From Pseudomonas sp. 102515 (GTDB taxonomy: Bacteria > Pseudomonadota > Gammaproteobacteria > Pseudomonadales > Pseudomonadaceae), in NCBI RefSeq assembly GCF_031085165.1, contig NZ_JAVHTY010000005.1, positions 186,001 through 250,000 on the forward strand: DNA of 64,000 nucleotides, in the 5' to 3' direction. Every line of letters starts with the position of its first letter. Position 1 is the stretch's first letter. This document shows positions 8,899 to 22,066 of this stretch, piece after piece. The notes below the pieces were generated by a model. It was not told where the DNA came from, ran no database searches, and worked only from the letters and a program-made list of their open reading frames with translations. A program made the translations under genes and the position numbers.

Positions 8899-9966
8899 CA
8901 CCGCCACCGACTTGAGCTGCGCCCAGACCTGGCTCCCCGGCTGCAACGCCAGCCGCTCCAGCGAATAGCGGGTGATCCGCGCCAGCAGCGCCGCGCCGCC
9001 CAGGTCCAGGCGCAAGAGCACCTGCGCCGGCGAGCGGGTCGGGGCGATTTCGGCGACGGTGGCCGGCAGCACATTGAGGATGCTGCTGTGCTGGCGTTCC
9101 AGGCTGAGGCTGACATCCCGCGCCAGCACCTTGATGCGCAGCGCCTGGCCGGGCGGCAGCGGGGCATGGGCCAGCAGCACGCGCTGCTCGCCGGCCAGGC
9201 CCAGGCTGAGCAGGCCATAGTCCGGATCATGGCCGAGCACCCGCCCTTCCAGCACCACCCCGGCGTCATCGGCCAGGGCGATGGGCAGGTCGAGGCGCGC
9301 CAGTACCTCGGTGGTCGGCCCACTGGCCAGTACCTCGCCCCGCTCCAGCAGCACCAGGTGATCGGCCAGGCGCGCCACCTCGTCGGGAGCATGGCTGACA
9401 TAGAGGATCGGCAGCGCCAGCTCGAGGGTCAGGCGTTCCAGGTAGGGAAGGATCTCGGCCTTGCGCTCGGCGTCCAGCGCCGCCAGGGGTTCGTCCATCA
9501 GCAGCAGCCGCGGACTGGTCAGCAGCGCCCGGGCGATGCCGACCCGCTGGCGCTCGCCACCGGAAAGGCGCGCCGGCATCCGGGTGAGCAGCCCTTCGAT
9601 GCCCAGCAACTCGACGATCTGCTCCAGCTCCAGTCGACGCTCGACGGGCGCCACCCGCCGCCAACCGAACAGCAGGTTGCGGCGCACGTCCAGGTGCTCG
9701 AACAGATTGGCGTCCTGGAAGACATAGCCCAGGGCGCGTTTATGTGGCGGCAGGAACAGGCCGCGGTCGCTGTCCTGCCAGGTCTCCCCCGCCACCACCA
9801 GTCGACCACGGGCAGTGGGCTCGAGACCGGCCACGCACCTCAGGCAGCTGGTCTTGCCCGAGCCCGAGGGACCGAACAAGGCGGTGACGCCCCTGCCGGG
9901 CAGGGCGAGGTCCACATCCAGCACGAAGTCGGCATGCCGCAGTTCGAAGCGCGCGGCCAGACTCAT
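8890..9966 (-). CDS. modC: Molybdate ABC transporter ATP-binding protein ModC
   Basis: A 358-residue ATPase that powers molybdate import. The Walker A motif is GPSGSGKT near residues 32-39, the signature [15 protein letters not shown] is near 129-143, and Walker B is [12 protein letters not shown]. The C-terminal third is a TOBE/Mop domain ([31 protein letters not shown]) that binds molybdate and distinguishes ModC from other importers. ATG at 9966 overlaps the modB stop by 4 bp. Confidence 0.96.
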   Translation of the reverse strand: MSLAARFELRHADFVLDVDLALPGRGVTALFGPSGSGKTSCLRCVAGLEPTARGRLVVAGETWQDSDRGLFLPPHKRALGYVFQDANLFEHLDVRRNLLFGWRRVAPVERRLELEQIVELLGIEGLLTRMPARLSGGERQRVGIARALLTSPRLLLMDEPLAALDAERKAEILPYLERLTLELALPILYVSHAPDEVARLADHLVLLERGEVLASGPTTEVLARLDLPIALADDAGVVLEGRVLGHDPDYGLLSLGLAGEQRVLLAHAPLPPGQALRIKVLARDVSLSLERQHSSILNVLPATVAEIAPTRSPAQVLLRLDLGGAALLARITRYSLERLALQPGSQVWAQLKSVAVLA

Positions 9967-10640
9967 GTCCAGACCGACCGCCCACGGCGCCCATAGAGCA
10001 GCAGGAGGATCACGAAGGAGAATGCCAGCATGCCCCCGGCCAGCAGGTGCGCCTGGGGATACTCCATGGCTTCCACGTGATTGAAGATCTGGGTGGAGAC
10101 CACCTGGGTCCGCCCGGGGATGTTGCCGCCGATCATCAGCACCACGCCGAACTCGCCCACGGTATGGGCGAAGCCGAGGATGGCGGCGGTGACGAAGCCC
10201 GGCCGCGCCAGGGGCAGCACCACATGGAAGAAGGTATCCAGGGGACTGGCCCTCAGGGTGGCTGCGGCCTCCAGGGGACGCGGACCGATGGCCTCGAAGG
10301 CGTTCTGCAGCGGCTGCACCACGAAGGGCAGCGAATAGCACAGCGAGCCCACCACCAGCCCGGCGAAGGTGAAGGGCAACCGCCCCAGCCCCAGGGCCGA
10401 GGTCGCCTGTCCCACCCAGCCCTCCGGCCCCATGGCCAGCAGCAGATAGAAGCCGATCACCGTGGGCGGTAGCACCAGCGGCAGGGCCACCAGGGCGCCG
10501 ACGGGGCCCTTGAGCCGGGAGCGGGTGCGCGCCAGCCACCAGGCGAGGGGCGTACCCAGCACCAGCAGCAGCAGCGTGGTCACGCTGGCCAGTTCCAGGG
10601 TCAGGCGAATCGCCGCCCAGTCCGCCGCGCTCAGGCTCAT
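9963..10640 (-). CDS. modB: Molybdate ABC transporter permease ModB
   Basis: A 225-residue inner-membrane permease with five to six helices and the EAA loop [33 protein letters not shown], which docks with ModC. The start is at 10640 ([19 protein letters not shown]); the longer reading upstream is out-of-frame antisense to modA and is not real. It begins 4 bp after the modA stop and overlaps modC by 4 bp, giving a tight modABC operon. Confidence 0.95.
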   Translation of the reverse strand: MSLSAADWAAIRLTLELASVTTLLLLVLGTPLAWWLARTRSRLKGPVGALVALPLVLPPTVIGFYLLLAMGPEGWVGQATSALGLGRLPFTFAGLVVGSLCYSLPFVVQPLQNAFEAIGPRPLEAAATLRASPLDTFFHVVLPLARPGFVTAAILGFAHTVGEFGVVLMIGGNIPGRTQVVSTQIFNHVEAMEYPQAHLLAGGMLAFSFVILLLLYGRRGRSVWT

Positions 10641-10644
10641 GGCG

Positions 10645-11421
<777 letters not shown>

Positions 11422-11476
11422 CTAGCAGCCCCTTTGCAGCCGCAGGTCGCTAGCGGCTACAGAGGGCACCAAAGAA

Positions 11477-11504
11477 AACGCCGGCAGGTTGCCCCGCCGG
11501 CGTT
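11477..11504 (-). terminator. Rho-independent terminator of ettA
   Basis: A GC-rich hairpin with 9-bp arms AACGCCGGC and GCCGGCGTT and a 10-base loop lies 12 bp past the ettA stop. On the minus strand it is followed by TTTTCTTT. It also insulates modA, which starts about 77 bp further left. Confidence 0.75.
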
Positions 11505-11515
11505 GGTTCTGGTGC

Positions 11516-13180
<1,665 letters not shown>

Positions 13181-13391
13181 GGTGGGACCTTGGGACCGGA
13201 ATGAAAAACAGGGGACACAGTATGGCGTCAGCAGCGAACGCTGTCGAAACCTCGCGCGACGAAAGCGCTGGCGCTGATCACGCGGAAAAAACCGGCGGAG
13301 ACACCGTCCGGTCCCTTATCATAGGCCATCCCTGCCCCGCGGAATCGGGCGCAGCCGAACGGCCATCGCCTCTGCAGGAACGCAGTCCGTC

Positions 13392-16300
13392 GTGAACAGC
13401 CCGCCCTCCTCGCTGCCGGAAGAGCCGCTCGCCCCCGCCTCGCGACGCCTGACCCGCGGCCTGCTGATCCTCTCCCTGGTGGCCATGCTGGCCCTGATGT
13501 TCTGGCAGGCCTTCGCCAGCGTGGCCGAGCGCGAGGCGCTGCGGCGCGAACAGCTGGATGGCCTGACCCGACAACTGGCCAACACCGTCGAATTCGGGCT
13601 GGCACTCAAGGCCCAGGCGGCGCGCAGCACCCTGCGCTGGTCGCCGGACCCCACCCTGCCGCTGGCACCCAATCTGCTGCTCAGCCTCAAGGACTTCTTT
13701 CCCGGACTGCAACAGGTACGCTGGCTGCCGGCCAACGCCAGTCTGCGTGCCGCACGCCTGGACGATGCACCGGACGCCGCCTTCATCCAGCAACTGATCG
13801 CGCGCGCCGGCCAGGCCGACTTTCGCTACGGGTACAACGCTCAGGCCACCGCTGCGCCCCTCTATGTACTGCTGGCCGGCGATCTCGAGGCGCAGCAGGG
13901 CTGGTGGGTGCTGACCAGCGCGCCCCTGCTCGAACCCCTGTGGCGGCCGACCCGGGTACCGTCCGGCCTCGACTGGCGCCTGGAGGATCGCTCCCAGGGC
14001 ACCTTGCTGTTCCGCGGCGGAGCGACCCCGGCGACGAACAGCCTCCACGAGGTACACCAGGAGCTGGCCTACAGCAACTGGCAGGTAGTGGGCAGCCATC
14101 CCGCGGAGGACGTCAGCACCACGCTGCTGGGGGCCTCATTCGGCCGCCTGGCGCTGTTCAGCCTGTCCGGCCTGGTGGCCGCCATCCTGCTCTACCTGCT
14201 GCTGCGCGAAGAACAGGGCTTGCGTGCCCTCACCCTCGCCTCGCGGCGAGGCCTGCGCCTCGCCGGTACCGCGCTCAACGGCATCGAGGAGGCCGTCTGC
14301 ATGACCCAGGCCGACGGTCGCCTGGTCCATGTCAACGCCACCGCCGCCCGGCTGCTGGGCATCGCCGCCGATGACGCCCAGCAATTCTTCCTCGCCAGCC
14401 TGCTGCCCGAGTTGGTCGCCCTGACGCCCGCCGAGCGTGACAGCGGTGCCCTGATCAGCCTCGCGGTAGAGGGCCAGCCGCGTCGCTTCGCGGTCAGCTG
14501 CCACGCCCTGGCGGCCAGCCAGCCCAGTGCCCGCGTCCTGCGCGACCGTACCCAGACCCAGGACGGCTTCGTCTGGGTCCTGCGCGACGTCACCGAGCAG
14601 CAGCGCAACCTGGAGACCATCCAGACCACCCGGCAGCGCTACGAGAGCATCTTCAACGGCGTGCATACCGGCATCTGCGTGGTGGATCTGAGCGCTGTCC
14701 CTCCCCACATGCAGGCCCTGGGCCTGGAGCGCCCCGAGCAGTTGGCGGAGCTGTTCGCCCGCCAGCCCGATGTGCTGGACACCCTGGGTCGCCAGGTGCG
14801 CATCACCGAGATCAATCAGCGCGCCCTGGAAATGCTCGGCATCGATCACCTCGACCAGGCCTGGGCGCGGCTGGTGGGTGACTCCCGCGTCCAGCTCGGC
14901 GGCAAGCGATACCGGCTGTTGGCCGGCCTGCTCTCCGGCCAGCAGGTGCTGGAACTCGAAACCTGCATCAGCACCGCCGAGGGCGAGCGGCACCTCTGGC
15001 TGACCATGCACCTGCCGGCCGACCCCCAACACCTCGACGCCACCCTGCTCAGCCTCAACGACATCACCCAGCGCAAACTCGGCGAGTTGCGCCTGCTAGA
15101 GCGCGACAGCTTCTGGTCGAATCTGATCAGCGCCATCCCCGATACCCTCTACACCTATGACGTGGCCAGCGGCGAGCTGACCTACGAGAGTCATCCGCTG
15201 GCCCTCAAGCTCGGCTATCCGCCGGAAACCTTCGCCAGCCTCGGTCGCGCGCGCCTGCACCCGGATGACATCGAACTGCACGAGCGGGTGGTGAGCATGC
15301 GGCCGACGCTCTCCGACCAGCCCAGCAGCAGCCTCCTGCGCTGGCAGCACCGCAACGGCGGCTGGCGCTGGTTCGACGTGCGCGAGCAGCGCCTCGCCAG
15401 CGCGGCGGACGGCACCGCGGCGAGCGTGGTGGGCCTGGCCCTGGATGTCACCGACATGGTGCGGGCCAGCGAACGGCTGCGCGACAGCGAGAATCGCTAT
15501 CGGCAACTGGCGGAAAGCATCAGCGACGTCATCTTCACCACCGATGCCCAGCTGGTGCTCAACTACCTCAGCCCCTCGGTCGAGGAATTGCTCGGCTATC
15601 CCGTGGCCGAGTTGCAGCAGCGCACCCTGGCCGAGCTGGTGGTGCATTCGCGCCAGCTGCAGGAGGTCCGGCGCACCCTGCAGCGGTTGCTGCGCAGCCT
15701 GGACAATCCGCGCGCCCTGGCCGAGTTGCGCCGCGAGCACTTCGCGCCCCTGGTGCTCGATTGCCTGCACGCCCAGGGGCATGCCCTGCAGATCGAGCTG
15801 CGCCTCAAGCCGTTGTGGGACGACCACGAGCGCTTCGCCGGCGTGCTCGGCATCTGCCGCGACATCTCCGCCCAGCGCCGCACGGACAAGGACATGCGCA
15901 TGGCGGCCACGGTGTTCGACCACTCGGCCGGGGCCATCCTGGTCACCGACCCGGCCGGCTACATCGTGCGGGTCAACCGCACCTTCACCCGCATCACCGG
16001 CTTCAGTCCCGCAGAGGTGTTCGACCAGCAGCCGATGATGCTCTGCGCCGACAAGCAGGAAGCCAACCAGCTGCAGCACGTGATGCAACAGCTGCGCACC
16101 GAGGAGAGCTGGGAAGGCGAACTCTGGCAGCGCCGTCAGGACAACGAGCCCTATCCCTCCTGGGTCGGCATCACCGCCATCCGCGACGACGACGGCGACC
16201 TGATGAGCTATGTCTGCTTCTTCGTCGACATCAGCGAACGCAAGGCCAGCGAAAGACGCATCCATCGCCTGGCCTACTACGACGCCCTGACCCTGCTGCC

Positions 16301-17585
16301 CAATCGCACCCTGTTCCAGGACCGCCTGCACAATGCCCTGCAGCAGAGTCGCCACAACGGCAGCTGGGTGGTGCTGATGTTCCTCGACCTCGACCGCTTC
16401 AAGCCGATCAACGACAGCCTCGGCCACGCCGCCGGCGACCGCCTGCTCAAGGAGGTGGCCATGCGCCTGACCGCCTGCGTCGGCACCGAAGACAGCGTGG
16501 CGCGCATGGGGGGCGACGAATTCACCCTGCTGCTGTCCGGTCTGGAAACCCGCGAGGCCGCCCTCGCCCAGGCGATCCGCGTCGGCGAGCAGATCCTGAC
16601 CCAACTGGCCGAGGCCTTCATCCTCGAGGGCCGCGAATTCTTCGTCTCCGCCAGCATCGGCATCGCCCTGTCGCCCCAGGACGGTAGCGAACTCAGCCAG
16701 CTGATGAAGAACGCCGACACGGCCATGTACCACGCCAAGGAGATGGGCAAGAACAACTTCCAGTTCTACCAGGCCGAGATGAACGCCCGCGCCCTGGAAC
16801 GCCTGGAACTGGAAGCCGATCTGCGGCACGCCCTCCTGCAGGGCGAATTCCGCCTGCACTACCAGCCGCAGTACCGTTGCGACAACCGGCGCCTGACCGG
16901 GGTCGAGGCCCTGCTGCGCTGGGAGCATCCGGTGCGCGGCCACGTCTCGCCAGCGGAATTCATCCCGGTGCTGGAAGAGATCGGCCTGGTGGTCCAGGTG
17001 GGCGACTGGGTGATTCGCGAGGCCTGCCGGCAGATGCGCGAATGGCACGCGGCCAGGGTGCGCATTCCCAAGGTCTCGGTGAATCTCTCCGCCCGCCAGT
17101 TCAGCGATGGCCAGCTCGGCCAGCGCATCGCCGAGATCCTCGCCGAGACCGGCCTGGCGCCTGCCTGCCTGGAGCTGGAACTGACCGAGAGCATCCTGAT
17201 GCGCGACGTCGGCGAGGCCCTGCAGCTGCTCGGCGAACTCAAGAACCTGGGCCTGTGCATCGCGGTGGACGACTTCGGCACCGGCTATTCCTCGCTCAAC
17301 TACCTCAAGCAATTCCCCATCGACATCCTCAAGATCGACCGCAGCTTCGTCGACGGCCTGCCCCACGGCGAGCAGGATGCGCAGATCGCCCGGGCCATCA
17401 TCGCCATGGCCCACAGCCTCAATCTCTCGGTGATCGCCGAGGGCGTCGAGGAGCCGGCGCAACTGGAATTCCTGCGCCTCCATGGCTGCGACGAGGTGCA
17501 GGGCTTCCTCTTCGATCGCCCGCTGCCGCCGGATCTGCTGCGCCAGCGACTGGAGCACCAGGGGCTGTTTCCGGTCCTGACATGA
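13392..17585 (+). CDS. morA: MorA-like membrane-bound multi-PAS GGDEF-EAL protein
   Basis: A 1397-residue inner-membrane cyclic-di-GMP enzyme starting at GTG 13392. Helix 1 is about 23-42, then a periplasmic sensor domain, then helix 2 about 253-271. About five PAS units follow, beginning near 290, 417, 578, 703 and 836. The GGDEF domain has an intact GGDEF at 1040-1044, and the EAL domain has EAL at 1172-1174 plus DDFGTGYSSL. Both active sites look complete, so synthesis and breakdown are both possible. The inhibitory RxxD site before GGDEF reads GTED and is not conserved. Length, architecture and the adjacent glyA match MorA, the Pseudomonas regulator of flagellar timing, motility and biofilm. 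Confidence 0.93.
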   Translation: MNSPPSSLPEEPLAPASRRLTRGLLILSLVAMLALMFWQAFASVAEREALRREQLDGLTRQLANTVEFGLALKAQAARSTLRWSPDPTLPLAPNLLLSLKDFFPGLQQVRWLPANASLRAARLDDAPDAAFIQQLIARAGQADFRYGYNAQATAAPLYVLLAGDLEAQQGWWVLTSAPLLEPLWRPTRVPSGLDWRLEDRSQGTLLFRGGATPATNSLHEVHQELAYSNWQVVGSHPAEDVSTTLLGASFGRLALFSLSGLVAAILLYLLLREEQGLRALTLASRRGLRLAGTALNGIEEAVCMTQADGRLVHVNATAARLLGIAADDAQQFFLASLLPELVALTPAERDSGALISLAVEGQPRRFAVSCHALAASQPSARVLRDRTQTQDGFVWVLRDVTEQQRNLETIQTTRQRYESIFNGVHTGICVVDLSAVPPHMQALGLERPEQLAELFARQPDVLDTLGRQVRITEINQRALEMLGIDHLDQAWARLVGDSRVQLGGKRYRLLAGLLSGQQVLELETCISTAEGERHLWLTMHLPADPQHLDATLLSLNDITQRKLGELRLLERDSFWSNLISAIPDTLYTYDVASGELTYESHPLALKLGYPPETFASLGRARLHPDDIELHERVVSMRPTLSDQPSSSLLRWQHRNGGWRWFDVREQRLASAADGTAASVVGLALDVTDMVRASERLRDSENRYRQLAESISDVIFTTDAQLVLNYLSPSVEELLGYPVAELQQRTLAELVVHSRQLQEVRRTLQRLLRSLDNPRALAELRREHFAPLVLDCLHAQGHALQIELRLKPLWDDHERFAGVLGICRDISAQRRTDKDMRMAATVFDHSAGAILVTDPAGYIVRVNRTFTRITGFSPAEVFDQQPMMLCADKQEANQLQHVMQQLRTEESWEGELWQRRQDNEPYPSWVGITAIRDDDGDLMSYVCFFVDISERKASERRIHRLAYYDALTLLPNRTLFQDRLHNALQQSRHNGSWVVLMFLDLDRFKPINDSLGHAAGDRLLKEVAMRLTACVGTEDSVARMGGDEFTLLLSGLETREAALAQAIRVGEQILTQLAEAFILEGREFFVSASIGIALSPQDGSELSQLMKNADTAMYHAKEMGKNNFQFYQAEMNARALERLELEADLRHALLQGEFRLHYQPQYRCDNRRLTGVEALLRWEHPVRGHVSPAEFIPVLEEIGLVVQVGDWVIREACRQMREWHAARVRIPKVSVNLSARQFSDGQLGQRIAEILAETGLAPACLELELTESILMRDVGEALQLLGELKNLGLCIAVDDFGTGYSSLNYLKQFPIDILKIDRSFVDGLPHGEQDAQIARAIIAMAHSLNLSVIAEGVEEPAQLEFLRLHGCDEVQGFLFDRPLPPDLLRQRLEHQGLFPVLT

Positions 17586-17658
17586 GACCAATGGCGGCGG
17601 CGCATGACCGGCGCTCATACCTCAGGGTTCCCGCGATGGGGTAGAATGTTGCCCCTCA

Positions 17659-17676
17659 CGAGCCCGATCGGGCTCG
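17659..17676. promoter_or_regulatory. Perfect 18-bp palindrome in the glyA leader
   Basis: CGAGCCCGATCGGGCTCG reads the same on both strands and lies 33 bp before the glyA ATG, 12 bp after a TAGAAT -10-like hexamer (17642-17647). It could be an operator dyad or an RNA hairpin in the glyA leader. There is no T-run, so it is not a convincing terminator for morA. Function unknown. Confidence 0.45.
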
Positions 17677-17708
17677 CTCTTCGCCATGCCTCAGGGGACC
17701 CTGCCGCC

Positions 17709-18962
17709 ATGTTCAGCCGTGAAACCACCCTCGCCCGCTTCGACGCCGACCTGTATGCCGCCATGCAGCAGGAAGCCCAGCGTCAGGAAGATCACATCGA
17801 GCTGATCGCTTCGGAAAACTACACCAGCCCGGCGGTCATGGAAGCCCAAGGCAGCGTACTGACCAACAAGTACGCCGAAGGCTATCCCCACAAGCGCTAC
17901 TACGGTGGTTGCGAATACGTCGACGTGGTCGAGCAACTGGCCATCGACCGCGCCAAGCAGCTGTTCGGCGCCGACTACGCCAACGTCCAGCCGCACTCCG
18001 GTTCCCAGGCCAACTCGGCCGTGTACCTGGCGCTGATCGAAGCCGGTGACACCATCCTCGGCATGAGCCTGGCTCACGGCGGTCACCTGACCCACGGCGC
18101 CACCGTGTCCTCCTCCGGCAAGCTGTACAACGCGGTCCAGTACGGCATCGACGAGCAGGGCCTGATCGACTACGCCGAAGTCGAGCGCCTGGCCCGCGAG
18201 CACCAGCCCAAGGTCATCGTCGCCGGCTACTCCGCCTACTCCCAGGTGCTGGACTTCGCCCGCTTCCGCGCCATCGCCGACGCCGTGGGTGCCTACCTGT
18301 TCGTCGACATGGCCCACTTCGCCGGTCTGGTCGCCGCCGGTGTCTATCCAAACCCGGTACCCTTCGCCGACGTGGTCACCAGCACCACCCACAAGACCCT
18401 GCGCGGCCCGCGCGGCGGCCTGATCCTGGCCAAGGCCAACGAAGCCATCGAGAAGAAGCTCAACTCGGCGGTCTTCCCCGGCGCCCAGGGCGGTCCGCTG
18501 ATGCACGTCATCGCCGGCAAGGCGGTGTGCTTCAAGGAAGCCCTGCAGCCCGAGTTCAAGACCTACCAGCAGCAGGTCATCAAGAACGCCCAGGCCATGG
18601 CCGGCGTGTTCATCGAGCGTGGCTTCGACGTCGTCTCCGGCGGCACCGACAACCACCTGTTCCTGCTCAGCCTGATCAAGCAGGAAATCACCGGCAAGGA
18701 CGCGGACGCCGCCCTGGGTCGCGCCTTCATCACCGTGAACAAGAACTCGGTGCCGAACGATCCGCGCTCGCCCTTCGTCACCTCCGGCCTGCGCATCGGC
18801 ACCCCGGCCGTCACCACCCGTGGCTTCCAGGAAGCCGAGTGCCGCGAGCTGGCCGGCTGGATCTGCGACATCCTCGGCAACATGGGCGACGAGTCGGTGA
18901 TCGACGCCGTCCGCGAGAAGGTCAAGGCCGTCTGCGCCCGCCTGCCGGTGTACGGCAAGTAA
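17709..18962 (+). CDS. glyA: Serine hydroxymethyltransferase
   Basis: A 417-residue PLP enzyme that interconverts serine and glycine and charges tetrahydrofolate with one-carbon units. The PLP lysine is Lys229 in [22 protein letters not shown] (31-38) and the HSGSQAN cofactor loop (96-102) are intact. Length is normal. Start ATG 17709 follows AGGGGACC; the longer open frame upstream is not conserved. The gene is 123 bp after morA and ends in a strong bidirectional terminator. Confidence 0.97.
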   Translation: MFSRETTLARFDADLYAAMQQEAQRQEDHIELIASENYTSPAVMEAQGSVLTNKYAEGYPHKRYYGGCEYVDVVEQLAIDRAKQLFGADYANVQPHSGSQANSAVYLALIEAGDTILGMSLAHGGHLTHGATVSSSGKLYNAVQYGIDEQGLIDYAEVERLAREHQPKVIVAGYSAYSQVLDFARFRAIADAVGAYLFVDMAHFAGLVAAGVYPNPVPFADVVTSTTHKTLRGPRGGLILAKANEAIEKKLNSAVFPGAQGGPLMHVIAGKAVCFKEALQPEFKTYQQQVIKNAQAMAGVFIERGFDVVSGGTDNHLFLLSLIKQEITGKDADAALGRAFITVNKNSVPNDPRSPFVTSGLRIGTPAVTTRGFQEAECRELAGWICDILGNMGDESVIDAVREKVKAVCARLPVYGK

Positions 18963-19008
18963 GAGCCCTCCTCCAGGTCTTTTCTCTTGAGGGAAGACCC
19001 CGGAAACG

Positions 19009-19036
19009 AAAAACCCCGGCCAGTGCCGGGGTTTTT
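19009..19036. terminator. Bidirectional terminator between glyA and trxB
   Basis: A hairpin with 7-bp GC arms CCCCGGC and GCCGGGG and a CAGT loop, flanked by A5 on the left and T5 on the right. It can stop both the rightward glyA and the leftward trxB transcripts. Confidence 0.88.
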
Positions 19037-19059
19037 CTTGGTCAGGCGACAACCAGGCC

Positions 19060-20333
<1,274 letters not shown>

Positions 20334-21086
20334 ATGGCTGTCGCTCCGCTGTCCGGCTCCGCCTATTTCGCCGAAGGGCTGCGCCTGGTGACTCGCCCCG
20401 GCATGCGCCGCTTCGTGGTCATCCCCCTCACCATCAACCTGCTGCTCTACGCGGCCATCCTCACCTTCGCCGTGCGCGGCTTCGAGGGTTGGCTGGAGCG
20501 ACTGATGCCGAGCCTGCCGGCCTGGGCGAGCTTCGTCGAATGGCTGCTCTGGCCGCTGTTCGTGCTCCTGCTGCTGGCCATCATCTTCTTCACCTTCACG
20601 ATGCTGGCCAACCTGGTGGCGGCGCCCTTCAACGGCTTTCTCGCGGAAAAGGTCGAGGTCATGGTGCGTGGCCAGGACGATTTCCCGCCGTTCAATCTCG
20701 CCGAACTGGTCACCATGGTGCCACGCACCCTGCAGCGCGAACTGCGCAAGCTGGGCTACTACCTGCCCCGCGCCCTGGGCCTGCTGGTGCTGACCTTCAT
20801 CCCCGGTCTCAACCTGATCGCCGCGCCGCTGTGGATCCTGTTCGGCGTCTGGATGATGGCGGTGCAGTACATCGACTTCCCCGCCGACAACCACAGGCTG
20901 GATTTCCGCAGCATGCTCACCTGGCTGCGTACCCGCCGCCTGCGCTGCCTGGGCTTTGGCGGGGTGACCTACCTGGCGCTGCTGGTACCCGGCCTGAACG
21001 CCCTGTTCATGCCCGCCGCCGTGGCCGGGGCCACACTGTTCTGGGTGCGTGAAGGGGGCGACAGGGCGCTGGTGGTGCGCTCCTGA
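20334..21086 (+). CDS. cysZ: Sulfate transporter CysZ
   Basis: A 250-residue inner-membrane protein of the CysZ/EI24 family, which imports sulfate for cysteine synthesis. It has about four long hydrophobic segments (near 30-48, 70-92, 150-175 and 205-235) and the conserved [16 protein letters not shown] segment. The ATG at 20334 follows CAGGAATC; an upstream in-frame start adds ten residues without a ribosome site. Divergent from trxB. Confidence 0.92.
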   Translation: MAVAPLSGSAYFAEGLRLVTRPGMRRFVVIPLTINLLLYAAILTFAVRGFEGWLERLMPSLPAWASFVEWLLWPLFVLLLLAIIFFTFTMLANLVAAPFNGFLAEKVEVMVRGQDDFPPFNLAELVTMVPRTLQRELRKLGYYLPRALGLLVLTFIPGLNLIAAPLWILFGVWMMAVQYIDFPADNHRLDFRSMLTWLRTRRLRCLGFGGVTYLALLVPGLNALFMPAAVAGATLFWVREGGDRALVVRS

Positions 21087-21110
21087 GTCCTGCCCGCTGA
21101 GATTCCCGCC

Positions 21111-21142
21111 GTAGGTTGGGTTGAGCGCAACGAAGCCCAACG
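21111..21142 (+). repeat. Short interspersed repeat A, copy 1
   Basis: GTAGGTTGGGTTGAG followed by a CGCAACGAA spacer and GCCCAACG. It lies just after cysZ and is the forward member of an inverted pair with copy 2. The same core recurs near 26.2 kb. This GTAGGTTGGG-type element is common in intergenic DNA of many Proteobacteria (general knowledge). Confidence 0.8.
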
Positions 21143-21177
21143 ACTCCAGGCCATTACACCGGGCACCCGGTTTCCGG

Positions 21178-21218
21178 CTGCTGGGCTCGGCAATAGAGCC
21201 GACTCAACCCAACCTACG
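21178..21218 (-). repeat. Short interspersed repeat A, copy 2 (inverted)
   Basis: Ends CTCAACCCAACCTACG, the exact reverse complement of the first 16 bases of copy 1. The two copies could form a hairpin of about 108 nt with a 15-16 bp stem in the cysZ 3' region. Confidence 0.8.
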
Positions 21219-21239
21219 ACGCGTTCCGTCCACACTGCC

Positions 21240-21276
21240 AACCCTCTCCCCCGAAGGAGAGGATTGCGGTGAGGGC
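21240..21276. repeat. Short interspersed repeat B, copy 1
   Basis: A CCCTCTCCCC...GGAGAGG...GGTGAGGG block. It resembles the widespread CCCTCTCCC/GGTGAGGG intergenic repeat and recurs in degenerate form near 26.35 and 29.53 kb. Confidence 0.7.
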
Positions 21277-21299
21277 CGCCGGCACTGTCCCCAGAAACG

Positions 21300-21336
21300 A
21301 CAACGCCCGCGCCGGCAAGGCCGGACGCGGGCGTCG
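21300..21336 (-). terminator. Probable terminator of slyD
   Basis: A GC-rich hairpin: ACGCCCGCG+CCGG pairs with CCGG-A-CGCGGGCGT around a 5-base loop, 20 bp past the slyD stop. On the minus strand it is followed by a mixed T-rich stretch (GTTGTCGTTTC), so it is weaker than the others in this window. Confidence 0.5.
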
Positions 21337-21355
21337 TGGAAACCTGTTGCCAGGC

Positions 21356-21841
21356 TTAGTGCTGGTGACCGCCTTCGCCATGGATGTGGCCGTGGGCGAT
21401 TTCTTCGTCGCTGGCCGCACGCACGTTGACCACCTTGACGTCGAAATTCAGACGCTGGCCGGCCAGGGGATGGTTGCCGTCGACGGTGACCTGGTCGCCG
21501 TCGATGTCACGCACGGTGACGATCTGCATGGCGCCGTCCGGGCCGGAGGCGTGGAACTGCATGCCCACTTCCAGCTCGTCCACGCCTTCGAACATTTCCT
21601 TGCCCAGGGTGGCAACCAGTTCGGGGGTGTATTCGCCGTAGGCGTCTTCCGGCTCGATGGCCACCTTCAGCTCGTCACCAGCCTGCTTGCCGGACAGGGC
21701 GCGCTCGAGGCCGGGGATGATGTTGCCCGCGCCTTGCAGGTATACCAGCGGAGCACCACCAGCGGAGCTGTCGATGACTTCGCCGGCGTCGTTGGTCAGG
21801 GTGTAGTCGATGGATACTGCCGTGTTCGCCGCGATCTGCAT
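21356..21841 (-). CDS. slyD: FKBP-type peptidyl-prolyl isomerase SlyD
   Basis: A 161-residue cis-trans prolyl isomerase and chaperone. FKBP residues YTLTNDAGEVIDSSAGGAPLVYLQGAGNIIPGLE are near 12-46, with an inserted-in-flap chaperone domain (about 70-125). The tail is His-rich (HGHIHGEGGHQH) but much shorter than the metal-binding tail of E. coli SlyD. Start MQIAANTAV at 21841 matches Pseudomonas SlyD; an ATG five codons earlier lacks a ribosome site. Confidence 0.93.
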   Translation of the reverse strand: MQIAANTAVSIDYTLTNDAGEVIDSSAGGAPLVYLQGAGNIIPGLERALSGKQAGDELKVAIEPEDAYGEYTPELVATLGKEMFEGVDELEVGMQFHASGPDGAMQIVTVRDIDGDQVTVDGNHPLAGQRLNFDVKVVNVRAASDEEIAHGHIHGEGGHQH

Positions 21842-22002
21842 GGCCAGAACCTTCATGCTGGGAAAAATTTAGGATGACGCATCAGTCTACGCGTCCAACC
21901 TAGCAATTGCGAATGCGTTCGGTCAGTCCCCTGGCGCCCGGAGGCATCTGGAGGGCGCCCCGGCAACGGTGCCCGACCGCTCGTCACGCAATCGCCATGG
22001 CC

Positions 22003-22020
22003 GCTTCACGGCGCTGTCAT
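22003..22020 (+). promoter_or_regulatory. Weak candidate PHO box before olsB
   Basis: CTGTCAT at 22014-22020 is a perfect PhoB half-site; the preceding half, spaced by four bases, keeps only the TCA core. It lies 46 bp before olsB. Ornithine lipid genes are often induced by phosphate limitation, which makes it worth noting, but a single perfect half-site can be chance. Confidence 0.25.
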
Positions 22021-22066
22021 CCCGGCTACCTAGGGTTTGCTGCATACCCACTGCCGGAGCCCTGCC

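Noticed and set aside
15096..17618. Minus-strand open frame of 840 codons opposite morA
   Set aside because: Antisense artefact of GC skew at third codon positions; morA domains are unambiguous.
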